Source: Leptospira hartskeerlii (lineage in GTDB: Bacteria; Spirochaetota; Leptospiria; Leptospirales; Leptospiraceae). From it: a stretch of DNA of 64,000 nucleotides. Both the position numbers and the translations under genes were made by a program. Positions 53,789-63,683 of the stretch are shown here, piece by piece. The notes beneath the pieces were generated by a model. The model was not told the origin of the DNA. It was given only the letters and a program-made list of their open reading frames with translations, and did not search any database. The number at the start of each line of letters is the position of its first letter. Within the stretch, counting starts at the first letter, position 1. The DNA lies in NCBI RefSeq assembly GCF_002811475.1, contig NZ_NPDL01000006.1, positions 124,001 through 188,000 on the forward strand. Reading direction: 5' to 3'.

Positions 53789-55378
53789 ATGAGATCCATA
53801 TTTAAAAAAAGAAATCTTCTAGGATTTCTATCCCTACTTCTTTTCTGTGTCTTTCTTATCAAATCATCAAAACCGGAAGTATCTCTCACTTACGATTCCA
53901 GAACAAAATCGCTCCAAACACATTCATTAATCCATTCACACTTTGGATCGGAAGAACTTCCCTACCCTGCAAAGTCTATCGATCCTAAAGAAGAATTTCT
54001 TCCAATGCCTGCAAATAATTACACTAAATTAGGAGAATCCACTATCTCCGTTTTCCCGATCTTGCTAGCTACACTTGCAACTCCTTTTTATTATTTAGCA
54101 GGAAACCAAGGCTTACCTTATTTCAATTTACTCGGAGTATTTATATTCCTTTGGATCTTAAGAAAATTTTGGAAGGCATCTAATACCTTTATAGCTCTCG
54201 CATTTTTCGGATCTTATATTCCCATCCTGATGATGGAATTTGCAGAACATACATTGTTTATAGCAATCTTACTCGTTAGCCTCACATTCTTATATAAAAG
54301 GAATGGGATCTATGCAGGGATTTTTGCGGGATTATCTATCTGGCTCAGGCATGAAGGAATTGTATTTGCAGGTTGTATTCTTTTTGCTTCTTGGATTAGC
54401 GAAGGATTTCCTCCATTTAACAAAAAAATAAAATTGGAGAAGTCTCAAAGCTTTAGATTCGGTCTTGGGTTTGCGTTTATATTTCTAGTTTTCGTCCTAT
54501 TCAATTATCTTCGCTATTCTTCCTTTTTAGGACCGAGATTCCATGCAAATTATGGAGAGACCGGAGTTGGATTTGTACATAAAATCCAGTGGGCGATCGG
54601 TTTTTTATTCTTGAACAAGATAGACGAAACTGTTCGCATCGGATTTTTCATCTATATGCCCTTTGCTCTGATAGGTTTAGGCATTCTTCTTTTCAATATC
54701 CGTAAAATTTCCATTAGAAGGAAAACAATTGTTCTCGGAACAGTAATCTTTCTTTTTACGATCCCGTTTTTAGCTCCAAACTACGGATTCTGGGAATGGG
54801 GACCTAGGTATTTAAGTGCCGGAATTCCTGCAGTGACCTTGGTTCTACTTTGGTTTTGGAATTATTTCGCGAAAAAGAAAAACAAACTCTTTCAAAAATC
54901 TGCATTTGGGGCCCTGATCGCAATTCCTTTGATCATGACATTTATCGGATTGAGCTTTTTAAATCAGTCCAGAAAACAACTTCTAAAAACGTATACTTTA
55001 TTCCATGAATTGAATGCGGATACGCTCGTATTCCATGATTTTTCCGTAATGTATTTTATGGGAAATGATTACCTATCCAAGAATGTTCTATGCGCTCCTA
55101 AGGAAGATTCTCTTTCCCCGTTATTAGGAATAATTGCCCAAAAAGAAAAAGGTAAAAGGATCGTGCTCATCCAGATCAAAGAAGAATTGATCACTCCAGA
55201 AAAATTAGAAAAGACCAGAAAAAGTCCTGTTTTTGATATCATGCTCAAAACGGAACCTTGGAAAAGTAAAAATATCTCCTCCAAAATTTCAGAATATTAT
55301 CCAAATGTGCAAAGAATAGACTCTCCCTTTTTCGACATTTGGGTAGCCGATTTCAACGCCTCTTCAAAATTTAAATAA
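53789..55378 (+). CDS. Polytopic membrane protein, putative GT-C-like
   Basis: A 529-residue protein with a first helix at about 10-26, an extracytoplasmic loop to about residue 85 and 8-9 further helices to about 400, then a soluble C-terminal domain (400-529). Its architecture parallels the preceding gene: TLTY-type loop with PYPAKSIDPKEEF, then TKLGESTISVFPILLA and the Arg-rich SIWLRHEGI. No catalytic motif can be named. 40 bases after the previous gene, so the two likely form an operon, perhaps for envelope polysaccharide or protein glycosylation. Confidence 0.62.
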   Translation: MRSIFKKRNLLGFLSLLLFCVFLIKSSKPEVSLTYDSRTKSLQTHSLIHSHFGSEELPYPAKSIDPKEEFLPMPANNYTKLGESTISVFPILLATLATPFYYLAGNQGLPYFNLLGVFIFLWILRKFWKASNTFIALAFFGSYIPILMMEFAEHTLFIAILLVSLTFLYKRNGIYAGIFAGLSIWLRHEGIVFAGCILFASWISEGFPPFNKKIKLEKSQSFRFGLGFAFIFLVFVLFNYLRYSSFLGPRFHANYGETGVGFVHKIQWAIGFLFLNKIDETVRIGFFIYMPFALIGLGILLFNIRKISIRRKTIVLGTVIFLFTIPFLAPNYGFWEWGPRYLSAGIPAVTLVLLWFWNYFAKKKNKLFQKSAFGALIAIPLIMTFIGLSFLNQSRKQLLKTYTLFHELNADTLVFHDFSVMYFMGNDYLSKNVLCAPKEDSLSPLLGIIAQKEKGKRIVLIQIKEELITPEKLEKTRKSPVFDIMLKTEPWKSKNISSKISEYYPNVQRIDSPFFDIWVADFNASSKFK

Positions 55379-55405
55379 ATTATTGATTGATTAAAAAGGA
55401 TTTTT

Positions 55406-56650
55406 TTGTCCAATCATTGGATGAAATTTTCCTCCGGTTTATTCTTCGTAAGCTTCTTACTCTTATTTTCTTTCAGATCTGTTTTTTCGGAAGAGCTCAA
55501 ATTTGTTCATCCGACAAATGCAGTTGGAGGTACATACTCCGGTATCAAAAAAAGAGCGGAACTTCCCTCTCCTACTGTTTCCGGCACAGGTTTAAAAGCA
55601 GTAGCAATCGTTGGCGAAGTGGATGGGAACGAAGGCCCTAAGACCAGAGAATATGTAAATAATATCAAAGGACTTGTAAAAGTTTTAAAAGACAGAGGAG
55701 TTTCTGTCAGTGAATTTTATCCTCCTAACAATCCCTGGTCAGGGATCAAAGAAGCTTCACAAAATGCGAATATAGTTTTATACGCGGGGCATGGAGTCGG
55801 AACCAATTTAGATCAACCACCTTACGATCAAAGATCAGTGGGCGGATTCTATTTAGGAAAAGAATTCGTTTCTAATGAACAAATTTCTTCCGGTTTAAAA
55901 CCGGCACCTGGAGCGATCGTTCTGTTTTTAGGAGCTTGTTTCACTGCAGGAAATATGGCATATGATATGGGAGTGATCCGAGACGAAGAGACTAAAAAAA
56001 GGATCTCCATGTATTCTTCCCCTTTTCTGGAGACAGGATTTAAAGGTTATTACGCTACTTGGGCGCCTTGGACTGCTCAAACAATCCTAGCATTATTATT
56101 TACTAATAAGAACTATGGTGATGTTTATTTCAGCCAAACAAATCCGCAAGAAGTGACTAAAATTTCTCATCCTAGTTCTTCCGGATCTTCGCTATATTAT
56201 CATACTAAACCTCCTACTTCCAAGCCGGTTTATGATTATGCGTTTGCAGGAAATCCTTCTAATGTTTTGAGATCCGAAAATTCAAACACGGATACCGAAA
56301 CCAAAATTTCTGAAGAAGAGAAACTGAAACAAAATCGTATCCTAATTTCCAGTTTATATGATAAGAACGAAAACAAATCCTTGGAATCTCTCGAAAATGG
56401 CGCTGATCCAAATGCGGATTATCTGGGCTGGAGGCCGATCCATCTTGCGATCGTATTCGATCTTCCTAATGTAGTGAAGGAACTCGTTCGTAAGAAAGCT
56501 TCTATCAATGCGCAGGCGGAAGGTTACACTCCTTTGTCCATGGCGATTGCTTATGAGCGCAAAGAGATTGCTGAATTTTTGGAAAAGGAGGGTGGGACCA
56601 GAAGTAGAGCCGCTTTTAAAAAACCGAATATTCCAAATTTGAAGAAGTAG
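55406..56650 (+). CDS. Exported caspase-like (clan CD) protein with C-terminal ankyrin repeats
   Basis: A 414-residue protein. Signal peptide about 1-28 (MKFSSGLFFVSFLLLFSFRSVFS). Residues about 65-185 show the His/Cys pattern of clan CD cysteine peptidases: hydrophobic strand then GHG (VLYAGHGVG, His129) and hydrophobic strand then Cys (VLFLGACFTAGN, Cys178). The C-terminal 110 residues contain about three ankyrin repeats (SLENGADPNADYLG..., GWRPIHLAIVFD..., GYTPLSMAIAYE...). The start is TTG at 55406 (AAGGA five bases upstream) or ATG at 55421. Catalytic activity is inference. Confidence 0.65.
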   Translation: MSNHWMKFSSGLFFVSFLLLFSFRSVFSEELKFVHPTNAVGGTYSGIKKRAELPSPTVSGTGLKAVAIVGEVDGNEGPKTREYVNNIKGLVKVLKDRGVSVSEFYPPNNPWSGIKEASQNANIVLYAGHGVGTNLDQPPYDQRSVGGFYLGKEFVSNEQISSGLKPAPGAIVLFLGACFTAGNMAYDMGVIRDEETKKRISMYSSPFLETGFKGYYATWAPWTAQTILALLFTNKNYGDVYFSQTNPQEVTKISHPSSSGSSLYYHTKPPTSKPVYDYAFAGNPSNVLRSENSNTDTETKISEEEKLKQNRILISSLYDKNENKSLESLENGADPNADYLGWRPIHLAIVFDLPNVVKELVRKKASINAQAEGYTPLSMAIAYERKEIAEFLEKEGGTRSRAAFKKPNIPNLKK

Positions 56651-56786
56651 AAAAACCTGTCTTTTTTGCGGGGAAATCGGTCTAATGAGACCATAATCGC
56701 CTATAAATCTCAAGTTTCCCCTCACATTTTTTGCAACCTGCCCTCCCGAATTGACTCATATCATTTAGAAAAAAAGGGAGCCCTCC

Positions 56787-57593
56787 ATGGCAATCATTCT
56801 AAGTTTTTTTGCGGCACACTGGATTTTAGCCGCTTTCGTTCAATCGTTCTATTTACATCGTTATTCTGCTCACCAGATGTTCAAACTGAACCGTTTCTGG
56901 GAAAAGTTCTTCTATTTCTTTACTTTTGCTGTGCAAGGTTCCTCATTCCTCAATCCAAGAGCGTATGCAATTCTTCACAGAAGACACCACGCTTACAGTG
57001 ACACCGCAAAAGATCCTCACTCTCCCGTAGCTTCTAAAGGATTTTTCGATATGATGTGGACCACCGCAGTGGTTTACGAAAACATTTTAGATCGTAAAGA
57101 AGAAGTGGAGAAGGATTTCAGAGGAAATTATCCTGAGATCCCTTGGTTTGATCGTTTTGCTGATTCTTGGTATGTTCGTTTGTTCTTCGGAACTGCTTAT
57201 ACTCTTTTCTATATGGCATTCGTTCCTGCAGATGCAGTTTGGTTATATGCTTTATTACCGATCCATTATCTAATGGGACCAACTCATGGCGCGATCGTAA
57301 ACTGGTGCGGTCATATGTATGGATACCGCAACCATGCAAAAAATCCTGATAATTCCAAAAACACTCTGCCAGTGGACTTTTTGATCATGGGAGAATTGTA
57401 CCAAAACAACCACCATGCACACCCGAACTCTCCAAACTTCGCGTTCCGTTGGTTCGAGTTGGATATTACTTACCAAGTGATGAAGGTACTACATTTTATG
57501 GGGATCATCACTATCCAAAGAGCAGTCTGGACCGAAAAAGGAAGAAAAGAACTTTCTGGTACGGCACCTTCTCCTTTAGCTGATGTAGCTTAA
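56787..57593 (+). CDS. Membrane fatty acid / acyl-CoA desaturase
   Basis: A 268-residue membrane-bound di-iron desaturase. The three His boxes are LHRYSAH (about 24), HRRHHAYSD (about 65) and NNHHAH (about 208). About four transmembrane helices. Such enzymes introduce a cis double bond (often delta-9) in acyl chains, adjusting membrane fluidity. The ATG has AAAGGGAG upstream and a perfect terminator follows. No electron-donor gene is adjacent. Confidence 0.92.
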   Translation: MAIILSFFAAHWILAAFVQSFYLHRYSAHQMFKLNRFWEKFFYFFTFAVQGSSFLNPRAYAILHRRHHAYSDTAKDPHSPVASKGFFDMMWTTAVVYENILDRKEEVEKDFRGNYPEIPWFDRFADSWYVRLFFGTAYTLFYMAFVPADAVWLYALLPIHYLMGPTHGAIVNWCGHMYGYRNHAKNPDNSKNTLPVDFLIMGELYQNNHHAHPNSPNFAFRWFELDITYQVMKVLHFMGIITIQRAVWTEKGRKELSGTAPSPLADVA

Positions 57594-57617
57594 GATTTTT
57601 TAACTTAGTGAGTTTGT

Positions 57618-57648
57618 AAGCCGCTTGGGAACAAGCGGCTTTTTTTAT
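57618..57648 (+). terminator. Intrinsic terminator after the desaturase
   Basis: AAGCCGCTTG, GGAA loop, CAAGCGGCTT: a perfect 10-bp stem, followed by a run of T. It lies 25 bases after the desaturase stop and overlaps the 3' end of the convergent gene at 57645 by 4 bases. Confidence 0.95.
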
Positions 57649-58124
57649 TCTTCTCGGATCCTATCCAAGTCCCCTCTCATCTCTTTGTCGTATTCTTCCA
57701 TTAAGAGAGGATAAAATTCGGAGCTTAATTCTATTTTTCCGTTCAATACCAATTGGAATAATGCGCGGACCAATTCTTCTTTTTCGAAACCGGTGCAGAT
57801 CCATTCCAGGAGTTCCAATGCCAAGTCCAGCCTACCTTCTTCCGAGATAGTTTTGCGGAAGATTTCTAAGACCTCTTTTTCTTTTCCAGCTTCCAGGAAA
57901 CTTCTGAGTTCGACCGGCATACTTTGAAGTAGAAGTTGCTTTTTTGCATTCGGAGTAAAAAGGAATTCTGGCTTTCCTTCGGGCAGATGAGAGTGAATTG
58001 CCTTATCTACTTCTTCTTTAGAATGTCCTAATTTGATTAAGGTCCTACCCAAGACCTCTCCTAATACGAAGTCCTCCAAAGGGTGAAACGGAAATCCCTG
58101 TTTTTTAGGTTCCTGATCTTCCAT
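57645..58124 (-). CDS. Hypothetical protein, 159 residues
   Basis: A soluble, mostly helical acidic protein. Not recognised. It begins MEDQEPKKQGFPFHPLEDFVLGEVLG, and the FPFHP segment also appears in the small protein after metH (EFPFHPWLASKIREKLG), suggesting a shared short module. The rest is helices rich in Glu/Leu (KEVLEIFRKTISEEGRLDLALELLEW). ATG at 58124; the downstream end overlaps the desaturase terminator by 4 bases. Confidence 0.65.
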   Translation of the reverse strand: MEDQEPKKQGFPFHPLEDFVLGEVLGRTLIKLGHSKEEVDKAIHSHLPEGKPEFLFTPNAKKQLLLQSMPVELRSFLEAGKEKEVLEIFRKTISEEGRLDLALELLEWICTGFEKEELVRALFQLVLNGKIELSSEFYPLLMEEYDKEMRGDLDRIREE

Positions 58125-58344
58125 CTTGTTAGGGTCCAGAACCGTTTGTCTGCGGTCAAGCAGAGAGAATGGCCGACTAACTACTCATTAGGTGGAATAT
58201 TTTTGTAACCTGAATTTCACGAAACCTTAGTACGAATGGGATCTTCCCGGTGTAAGTTTTGGGTCTCTTTTTTAAAGAAGAGAAAAGGCTAAAAATACAA
58301 AGCGCGCCTTCCCGATCAGGGAGATTCCATTTCCGGAACAATAT

Positions 58345-60726
58345 ATGAGTTTTAGACAAAAAATTTTTCTCATTCTTGGAGCAAGTCAGCTTCTATTAGT
58401 ACTTATTCTTGCGATCACATTTATCCAAATGATCGACCAAGTTAAAAATGAACCTCAGGACAAAAGGGCATTAGACCGCTCGCTGGAGTTCAGGAAGGAA
58501 CTCAAACATAAGGAAGAAGTTATCCGACTTCTTCTCAAAGAAATAGAAAGAAACCAAAAGACTCTTTCGATTTTAGAAAACGGTTTGGGAAATAGAGGAA
58601 TCCTTCAAGGCAACCTAGATTACATCAAAGGGATCATGACACAATATGGTCTTTCCATCTTTGAGATCCATGATAAGACAGGACATGTTTATTTTAGATT
58701 TCATAGGCCGGCCGATTACGGAGACGATAAGTCAGGACAGAAGATCGTACAAGAAGCTTTGCAAGGTAGGATCGCTTCTACCTTAGAGATCGGTCATAGC
58801 GGCCTCGGGCTTAGGGTCACTGCCCCGCTTAAGAACGGCGGGATCATGATGGTAGGCCAAGTGGTGGATGATAAATTTATACAAACAATCACTGGTTCGG
58901 AAGACGTTCATCTTGCCATTTATGAAAAAGAAAAACTGATCTCTTTTTCGGACAGTACAATCTCCAAATATTTAGGAGATAGAAAACCAAAGGACCTTTC
59001 TGGAATTTCTAGGTTTACTTTGGAAGGAAGACATTATTATCTCACTCAAGTCCCTTATGAGAACCAAGGATTAAGTAATCTTAAACTAGATTTCGTTCTT
59101 TTGATAGATGAGACTGAACTTTACGAGTCCACTCGAAACCTTTGGCTCTATTGCGGACTAATCGCTCTCGCAGTATTCGGAGGGATCTTATTCGCATCTT
59201 ACAGATTCTCCAGAGATATCATAGACGCCGTTAAGGCTCTTAACTTCGCAATGCAAAATCCTAACGAGGACGAATCCAAAATTGTGGATTTAAATCGTTC
59301 GGATGAATTGGGGGAAATGGCGGAAGTATTCATCGAAATGAAGAAGGATCTTTTGGATCACCAAATGTTCTTGGAAAAGAAGGTGGAAGAGAAGACCAAA
59401 GAATTACAGGAAACATTGGACGATCTTCGAGCTTTAAAAGAAAAGCAAGACGGGGATTATTATCTGACTTCCCTGTTACTTCGTCCTCTTGCTACTACTA
59501 AATATGAAAGTCCGAATACTAAAATCAGCGGTATCTTAAGACAAAAGAAAACTTTCGTATTTAGAAAGAGAGAAGCTGATATCGGTGGTGACCTTGTTTC
59601 CATCAGCGAGATCACATTATACGGTAAAAAATACCTGAGTATCATGAACTCAGACGCAATGGGTAAATCCATCCAAGGTGCGGGTGGTGCACTCGTAATG
59701 GGAACCGTATTCAAAGCAATCGTAACGAGAACCCAACTTTCTAGAAGTAATCAAAAGAAAACTCCTGAAAAATGGCTGAAAGACTGTTATACGGAATTAC
59801 AAAACGTGTTCGTTACATTCGACGGTACAATGCTTGTTTCCGCACTACTCTGCCTTCTAGATGAAGAAACAGGAGCATTATATTCTATTAATGCAGAACA
59901 TCCTAATATGGTACTATATCGAGATGCAAAAGCCGGCTTCTTGGATTCTGACTTCCCTATCCGCAAACTCGGCTTCTCCGAAAACACGACAGAACCTTTA
60001 GTGAGAGTGGATAAACTGGAAGCAGGAGATAAGATCTTCTTAGGATCTGACGGAAGAGACGATATTCTTCTTTATGATCCGAATTCTCCGGACCCTGTGA
60101 TGAACGAGGATGAGTTCTTATTCTTAAGATTTGTGGAACTTTCCGGTGGAAATCTGGAAGATCTAGAAAGATTAATTAACGCTGCAGGAGAAATTTCTGA
60201 CGATTTAAGTCTTTTGAGCATAGGTTATAAAGAAGCAGAAGTTTCTTCTTCTCGCGCAAAAATGATTTCGGAAGAATACAACAAACTACTTCAGATCGGG
60301 ATCAAAGAATATAAAAAAGGAAATACCGAAAAGACTAAAGAAGTTTTTGCGCAAGCATTAGAGATAGACGATTCGGATCCGGCTCTTTACAAACAAATGG
60401 CAAGGATCTGCATCAACGCAAAGGAATTCGATGAAGGAGCGAAATATACGGAGGCTTATCTTTCCAAGATCCCGTTCGACAACGAATATATCTTCTATCT
60501 TTCCTATTGTCTCAGAAAAACTAAGGATTACTGGAAGTCTTTGGAATTTGCAGAAAAACTCAGATCCAGAGAACCTGAAAATATTAGAAATCTAAAACAT
60601 TTGGTGGCTCTGTACAGACTTACCGGAAATCGAATGAAGTTCAGGGCAACTATGTCCGTTCTGAAATTGATCCTGGCAGACTCGGGCCCTAAGACAAATA
60701 ATTCTTCGGAACCCGCATTGGTTTGA
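58345..60726 (+). CDS. Membrane SpoIIE-type phosphatase with sensor, HAMP and TPR
   Basis: A 793-residue inner-membrane signalling protein. TM1 (about 8-28), extracytoplasmic sensor with an EIHDKTGHVYFRFH segment like dCache/CHASE-type domains (about 30-262), TM2 (about 270-290), HAMP (about 295-345), coiled coil, SpoIIE/PP2C phosphatase (about 390-640; IGGDLVSI and NSDAMGKSIQGAGGALVMG), then TPR-like helices (about 645-785). Followed by an NAD kinase-like gene and a STAS gene; the STAS protein is a plausible phosphatase substrate. ATG at 58345. Confidence 0.88.
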   Translation: MSFRQKIFLILGASQLLLVLILAITFIQMIDQVKNEPQDKRALDRSLEFRKELKHKEEVIRLLLKEIERNQKTLSILENGLGNRGILQGNLDYIKGIMTQYGLSIFEIHDKTGHVYFRFHRPADYGDDKSGQKIVQEALQGRIASTLEIGHSGLGLRVTAPLKNGGIMMVGQVVDDKFIQTITGSEDVHLAIYEKEKLISFSDSTISKYLGDRKPKDLSGISRFTLEGRHYYLTQVPYENQGLSNLKLDFVLLIDETELYESTRNLWLYCGLIALAVFGGILFASYRFSRDIIDAVKALNFAMQNPNEDESKIVDLNRSDELGEMAEVFIEMKKDLLDHQMFLEKKVEEKTKELQETLDDLRALKEKQDGDYYLTSLLLRPLATTKYESPNTKISGILRQKKTFVFRKREADIGGDLVSISEITLYGKKYLSIMNSDAMGKSIQGAGGALVMGTVFKAIVTRTQLSRSNQKKTPEKWLKDCYTELQNVFVTFDGTMLVSALLCLLDEETGALYSINAEHPNMVLYRDAKAGFLDSDFPIRKLGFSENTTEPLVRVDKLEAGDKIFLGSDGRDDILLYDPNSPDPVMNEDEFLFLRFVELSGGNLEDLERLINAAGEISDDLSLLSIGYKEAEVSSSRAKMISEEYNKLLQIGIKEYKKGNTEKTKEVFAQALEIDDSDPALYKQMARICINAKEFDEGAKYTEAYLSKIPFDNEYIFYLSYCLRKTKDYWKSLEFAEKLRSREPENIRNLKHLVALYRLTGNRMKFRATMSVLKLILADSGPKTNNSSEPALV

Positions 60727-60773
60727 TTTTTTTCGTTTTCTGGAAGACATAGATCCGTCCAAATTGGTAATCC

Positions 60774-61676
60774 ATGTCGACGGAAAAGCGAAAAAAGATC
60801 GAATCTGTTCTGGTAGTTATTAAAAGAACAAAGTACGAATTAGATCTGGAGAGTTACGGCTCTCTGGATGAATTCAAAAGAGTAGCGGAGATCCAAAACG
60901 ATTCCTTCTCTAGGATCTATAATTCTCATCTCAGACAGATCCAAAGTAGAGAAGAATTAAAACGTACTTTCCCGAATGGAAAGTTTATCTTTCGAGAAGA
61001 ATTAGAAAATATAGATATAGCCGTTTATGATCTGGTGATCGCGTTAGGCGGGGACAATCATTTTACTTACGTTGCCCATCATGCATTGGACAATTTAGTT
61101 CTGGGATGTAATTCCGATCCTGAAACTTCCGTAGGAGCCCTTCTATCCTTTCATACCTCCGATATCTCAAAGGCGGTTTCCCAAAATTGGGAGAATATCA
61201 TAATAGAAGAATGGCCCAGGATCAATGTTAGGATCGAATATCCGAATGGCAAAGCTATAGAAACATTCCAGGGGATCAGTGAAATTTCTATCCGAAATAA
61301 TAGCCCCGACTTAACGAGCCGATTTTTAATCTCTCACGAACAGGTATCCGAAGAACAGAAATGTTCCGGCCTTCTCGTATATACCGGAGCGGGTTCTACT
61401 GGTTGGGTTATGTCTTGCGAAAATAAAGACGTAAGCTTTGACAAGCAGGAGCCTTATTTCAAAGTGTACTGTAGAGAGTTGCGTAAGAAGGAAAGTTTCC
61501 AGTACAAGCTGGATCACTTCACAGTTCACAATTCTTTCCGTCTAATATCCGAAATGCGCGGGGGGATCTCAATCGATTCCTTGGCGGAACGTATTTACGA
61601 TTTCCCTCCCGGGGCAAAAGCGGACTTTTCCGTTTCTCCGGAAAGATTGCGGGTGGTGGTGCAAAAACATGGATAG
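60774..61676 (+). CDS. NAD kinase-like protein with altered GGDGT motif
   Basis: A 300-residue protein of the NAD/diacylglycerol kinase superfamily, closest in layout to the divergent NADK2-type. The nucleotide motif reads [17 protein letters not shown], with Asn-His in place of the usual Gly-Thr after GGD. The later [12 protein letters not shown] corresponds to the TPTGSTAY motif and [12 protein letters not shown] is family-like. It overlaps the STAS gene by 8 bases and follows the SpoIIE gene by 47, so all three are probably one operon. Activity is uncertain. Confidence 0.75.
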   Translation: MSTEKRKKIESVLVVIKRTKYELDLESYGSLDEFKRVAEIQNDSFSRIYNSHLRQIQSREELKRTFPNGKFIFREELENIDIAVYDLVIALGGDNHFTYVAHHALDNLVLGCNSDPETSVGALLSFHTSDISKAVSQNWENIIIEEWPRINVRIEYPNGKAIETFQGISEISIRNNSPDLTSRFLISHEQVSEEQKCSGLLVYTGAGSTGWVMSCENKDVSFDKQEPYFKVYCRELRKKESFQYKLDHFTVHNSFRLISEMRGGISIDSLAERIYDFPPGAKADFSVSPERLRVVVQKHG

Positions 61677-62016
61677 TTTGAAAATTCTAGAACAGGATGC
61701 AGGCAAAGAGATCAGAGTATATTTGGTTTCCGGCAGACTAGACGAATCCACCTTCCCCCTATTTAAGGAAAAAGTATTGGATGTAAGTCATACAAACAAT
61801 ATCGTTTTAAACTTATCCGATCTTAAATATGTTTCCAGCTCAGGCATTCGTGCAATCTTCGAATTAAAGAACAGACTTACTGGAGAAGGTAAAAAACTTC
61901 TTCTTACGGAAGCGGGAGAGAAGGTCATACAGATCTTCAATCTATTAGGTCTTTGGAAACCTTTTGCTCATTTTGAAAAAGAAGAAGACGCAATCGCTGC
62001 TTGTCTTAAAAACTAA
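61669..62016 (+). CDS. STAS-domain anti-sigma factor antagonist
   Basis: A 115-residue single-domain STAS protein. The strand-turn [21 protein letters not shown] carries the usual phosphorylatable Ser near residue 55-57, and the [16 protein letters not shown]-terminal segment is family-like. It starts inside the last codons of the NAD kinase-like gene. In partner switching its phosphorylation by an anti-sigma kinase is reversed by a SpoIIE-type phosphatase; one is encoded in the same operon. No matching anti-sigma kinase is found in the window. Its end overlaps the PhoX-like gene by 4 bases. Confidence 0.88.
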   Translation: MDSLKILEQDAGKEIRVYLVSGRLDESTFPLFKEKVLDVSHTNNIVLNLSDLKYVSSSGIRAIFELKNRLTGEGKKLLLTEAGEKVIQIFNLLGLWKPFAHFEKEEDAIAACLKN

Positions 62017-63683
62017 GCCCTTCTAATCGCGACCACTCCTGGCCTAGGTATATCCCCTTTTGTTCTAGCGGGCCAACGGCTTGTAGGAAGATCATAGTCC
62101 TTGGTATCTTCTCCAGGATGTTGTACCGATAAAAATAAAAACTCTTCGTCAGGTGTAAACCATGGGCCAGTGAGTTCTGCACCGATTGGAGCAGATGCAA
62201 ATTGGAAAGCCTTGCCCGCGTCTTCTCCGCTTGTAGGAATAAAGAACAAACCGTTATTGCCGAATTTTTTAAAGATGGATCTTCCAAGCAAACGAGTGGT
62301 CATGTCCGTCACCATCCAAAGATTTCCGGAAGAATCAAAAGCCAAATTATCAGGAGAAGAAAATCCGCTCTTCCCTCCCCCGGCAACAAACACTTCGAAC
62401 TCGAAACGAACCGATTCAGCATCAGAATTCTCTTCTTTGATGCGAACGATCTGTCCATAAAAATTTCCATGAGAATCGTTATTAGTAAAAGAAACAAAAA
62501 CAGATTTATCTAATGGATGCACTTCCAGATCTTCCGGTCTATCCATTGGAGTCCCGCCTGCAGTTTTCGCAGCGTCCCTACATGATACCAAAATATCAGC
62601 TTGGGTCTTAAATTTAGGATTTCCTTCTTTATCTTTTGCGTTTTTTAGATTCGGATTTTTTTCCAGATCCAGAGGAACCCATACGCATTTTTCAAAATTA
62701 CCAACGTATAATGTCCCTTCATCTAGAAGTTCTGTGTTTAATTTTCCTTTTTTAGGATCGAAATTTTTTTCAGACACGAACTTATAAACGCATTGGTCCT
62801 TGGAATCATCTCCCATATACACAACTAACTTTCCGGAAGGAGAAACTGTTAATGCAGCATTCTCATGGGAAAATCTTCCAAGTGCGGTATGTTTTACTGG
62901 AATGGAAGAAGGATCAAAAGGATCTACTTCGATGATCCAACCGTATTCTTTGGAGTCTTCCAATTTGCAATCTTCTACGACCATTTCATAGTTCTCTTCG
63001 CAAGAAAGAACAGTATTCCATAATGTTTGTCCACCGGAACAGTTTGCAAATGTTCCGTGCACTTTTGTTTTACCGGAAATTGCATCTGAACCGGCCGCCG
63101 GACCTTTCAGTTGGAATTCCGACCTTCCATTTATTCTTCTCCCATACTTAGATTCAGGATCTAAAACCCAGGAGCCTTTTGATTTACGTAGTCCGATCAC
63201 TGAACCCCCCAATGAATACAGATATTTTTCGATCTGTTCAGGAGTTCTATTATTAGGGCCTTTTTGATTATAGTCGTATCCGGTAACATAATATTCTAAT
63301 TCGTTTAAGTATTCGTGATTGGTCCAAAGAAGTGCAGAGTTTGGATCGTTCGGAAATTGGAAGAAGCAGTTAAAATCGGCAGCATAGCCGAAAGTATCTC
63401 CCTTGGAGTTGATCTTATCTCCGTAAACTGCGATCAGATCGTATGTAAAACCGGCCGCTAAGACCAGCTCATCTTGTGTATTAGGACGTAGAGGTTTAAA
63501 ATTACTTCCTGGAATTTTGGAAGAGATCTCTTTTTTCGTTTTTGAAGAAGAAGGATGTGAAGAATGTACTTTTTTAGGATGCTCTTTTGCAGGATCCGAA
63601 AACAGATCCAAGGTCCGGGCAGCAGTCAAAGCAAGCATCCCCTTTCCCATATATTTCAAAAAGTCGGATCTAGATACCTTCAT
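62013..63683 (-). CDS. PhoX-like (DUF839) protein
   Basis: A 556-residue protein of the PhoX/DUF839 family of calcium-dependent exported phosphatases. The N-terminus SRSDFLKYMGKGMLALTAA looks like a Tat signal, but the twin Arg is Arg-Ser. The body contains LLWTNHEYLNE, NCSGGQTLWNTVLSCEENYE, GRFSHENAALTVSP and RPEDLEVHPLDKSVFVSFTNN, family landmarks of the beta-propeller and metal ligands. Periplasmic location is inferred. Phosphatase activity cannot be assured. Convergent with STAS. Confidence 0.8.
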   Translation of the reverse strand: MKVSRSDFLKYMGKGMLALTAARTLDLFSDPAKEHPKKVHSSHPSSSKTKKEISSKIPGSNFKPLRPNTQDELVLAAGFTYDLIAVYGDKINSKGDTFGYAADFNCFFQFPNDPNSALLWTNHEYLNELEYYVTGYDYNQKGPNNRTPEQIEKYLYSLGGSVIGLRKSKGSWVLDPESKYGRRINGRSEFQLKGPAAGSDAISGKTKVHGTFANCSGGQTLWNTVLSCEENYEMVVEDCKLEDSKEYGWIIEVDPFDPSSIPVKHTALGRFSHENAALTVSPSGKLVVYMGDDSKDQCVYKFVSEKNFDPKKGKLNTELLDEGTLYVGNFEKCVWVPLDLEKNPNLKNAKDKEGNPKFKTQADILVSCRDAAKTAGGTPMDRPEDLEVHPLDKSVFVSFTNNDSHGNFYGQIVRIKEENSDAESVRFEFEVFVAGGGKSGFSSPDNLAFDSSGNLWMVTDMTTRLLGRSIFKKFGNNGLFFIPTSGEDAGKAFQFASAPIGAELTGPWFTPDEEFLFLSVQHPGEDTKDYDLPTSRWPARTKGDIPRPGVVAIRRA

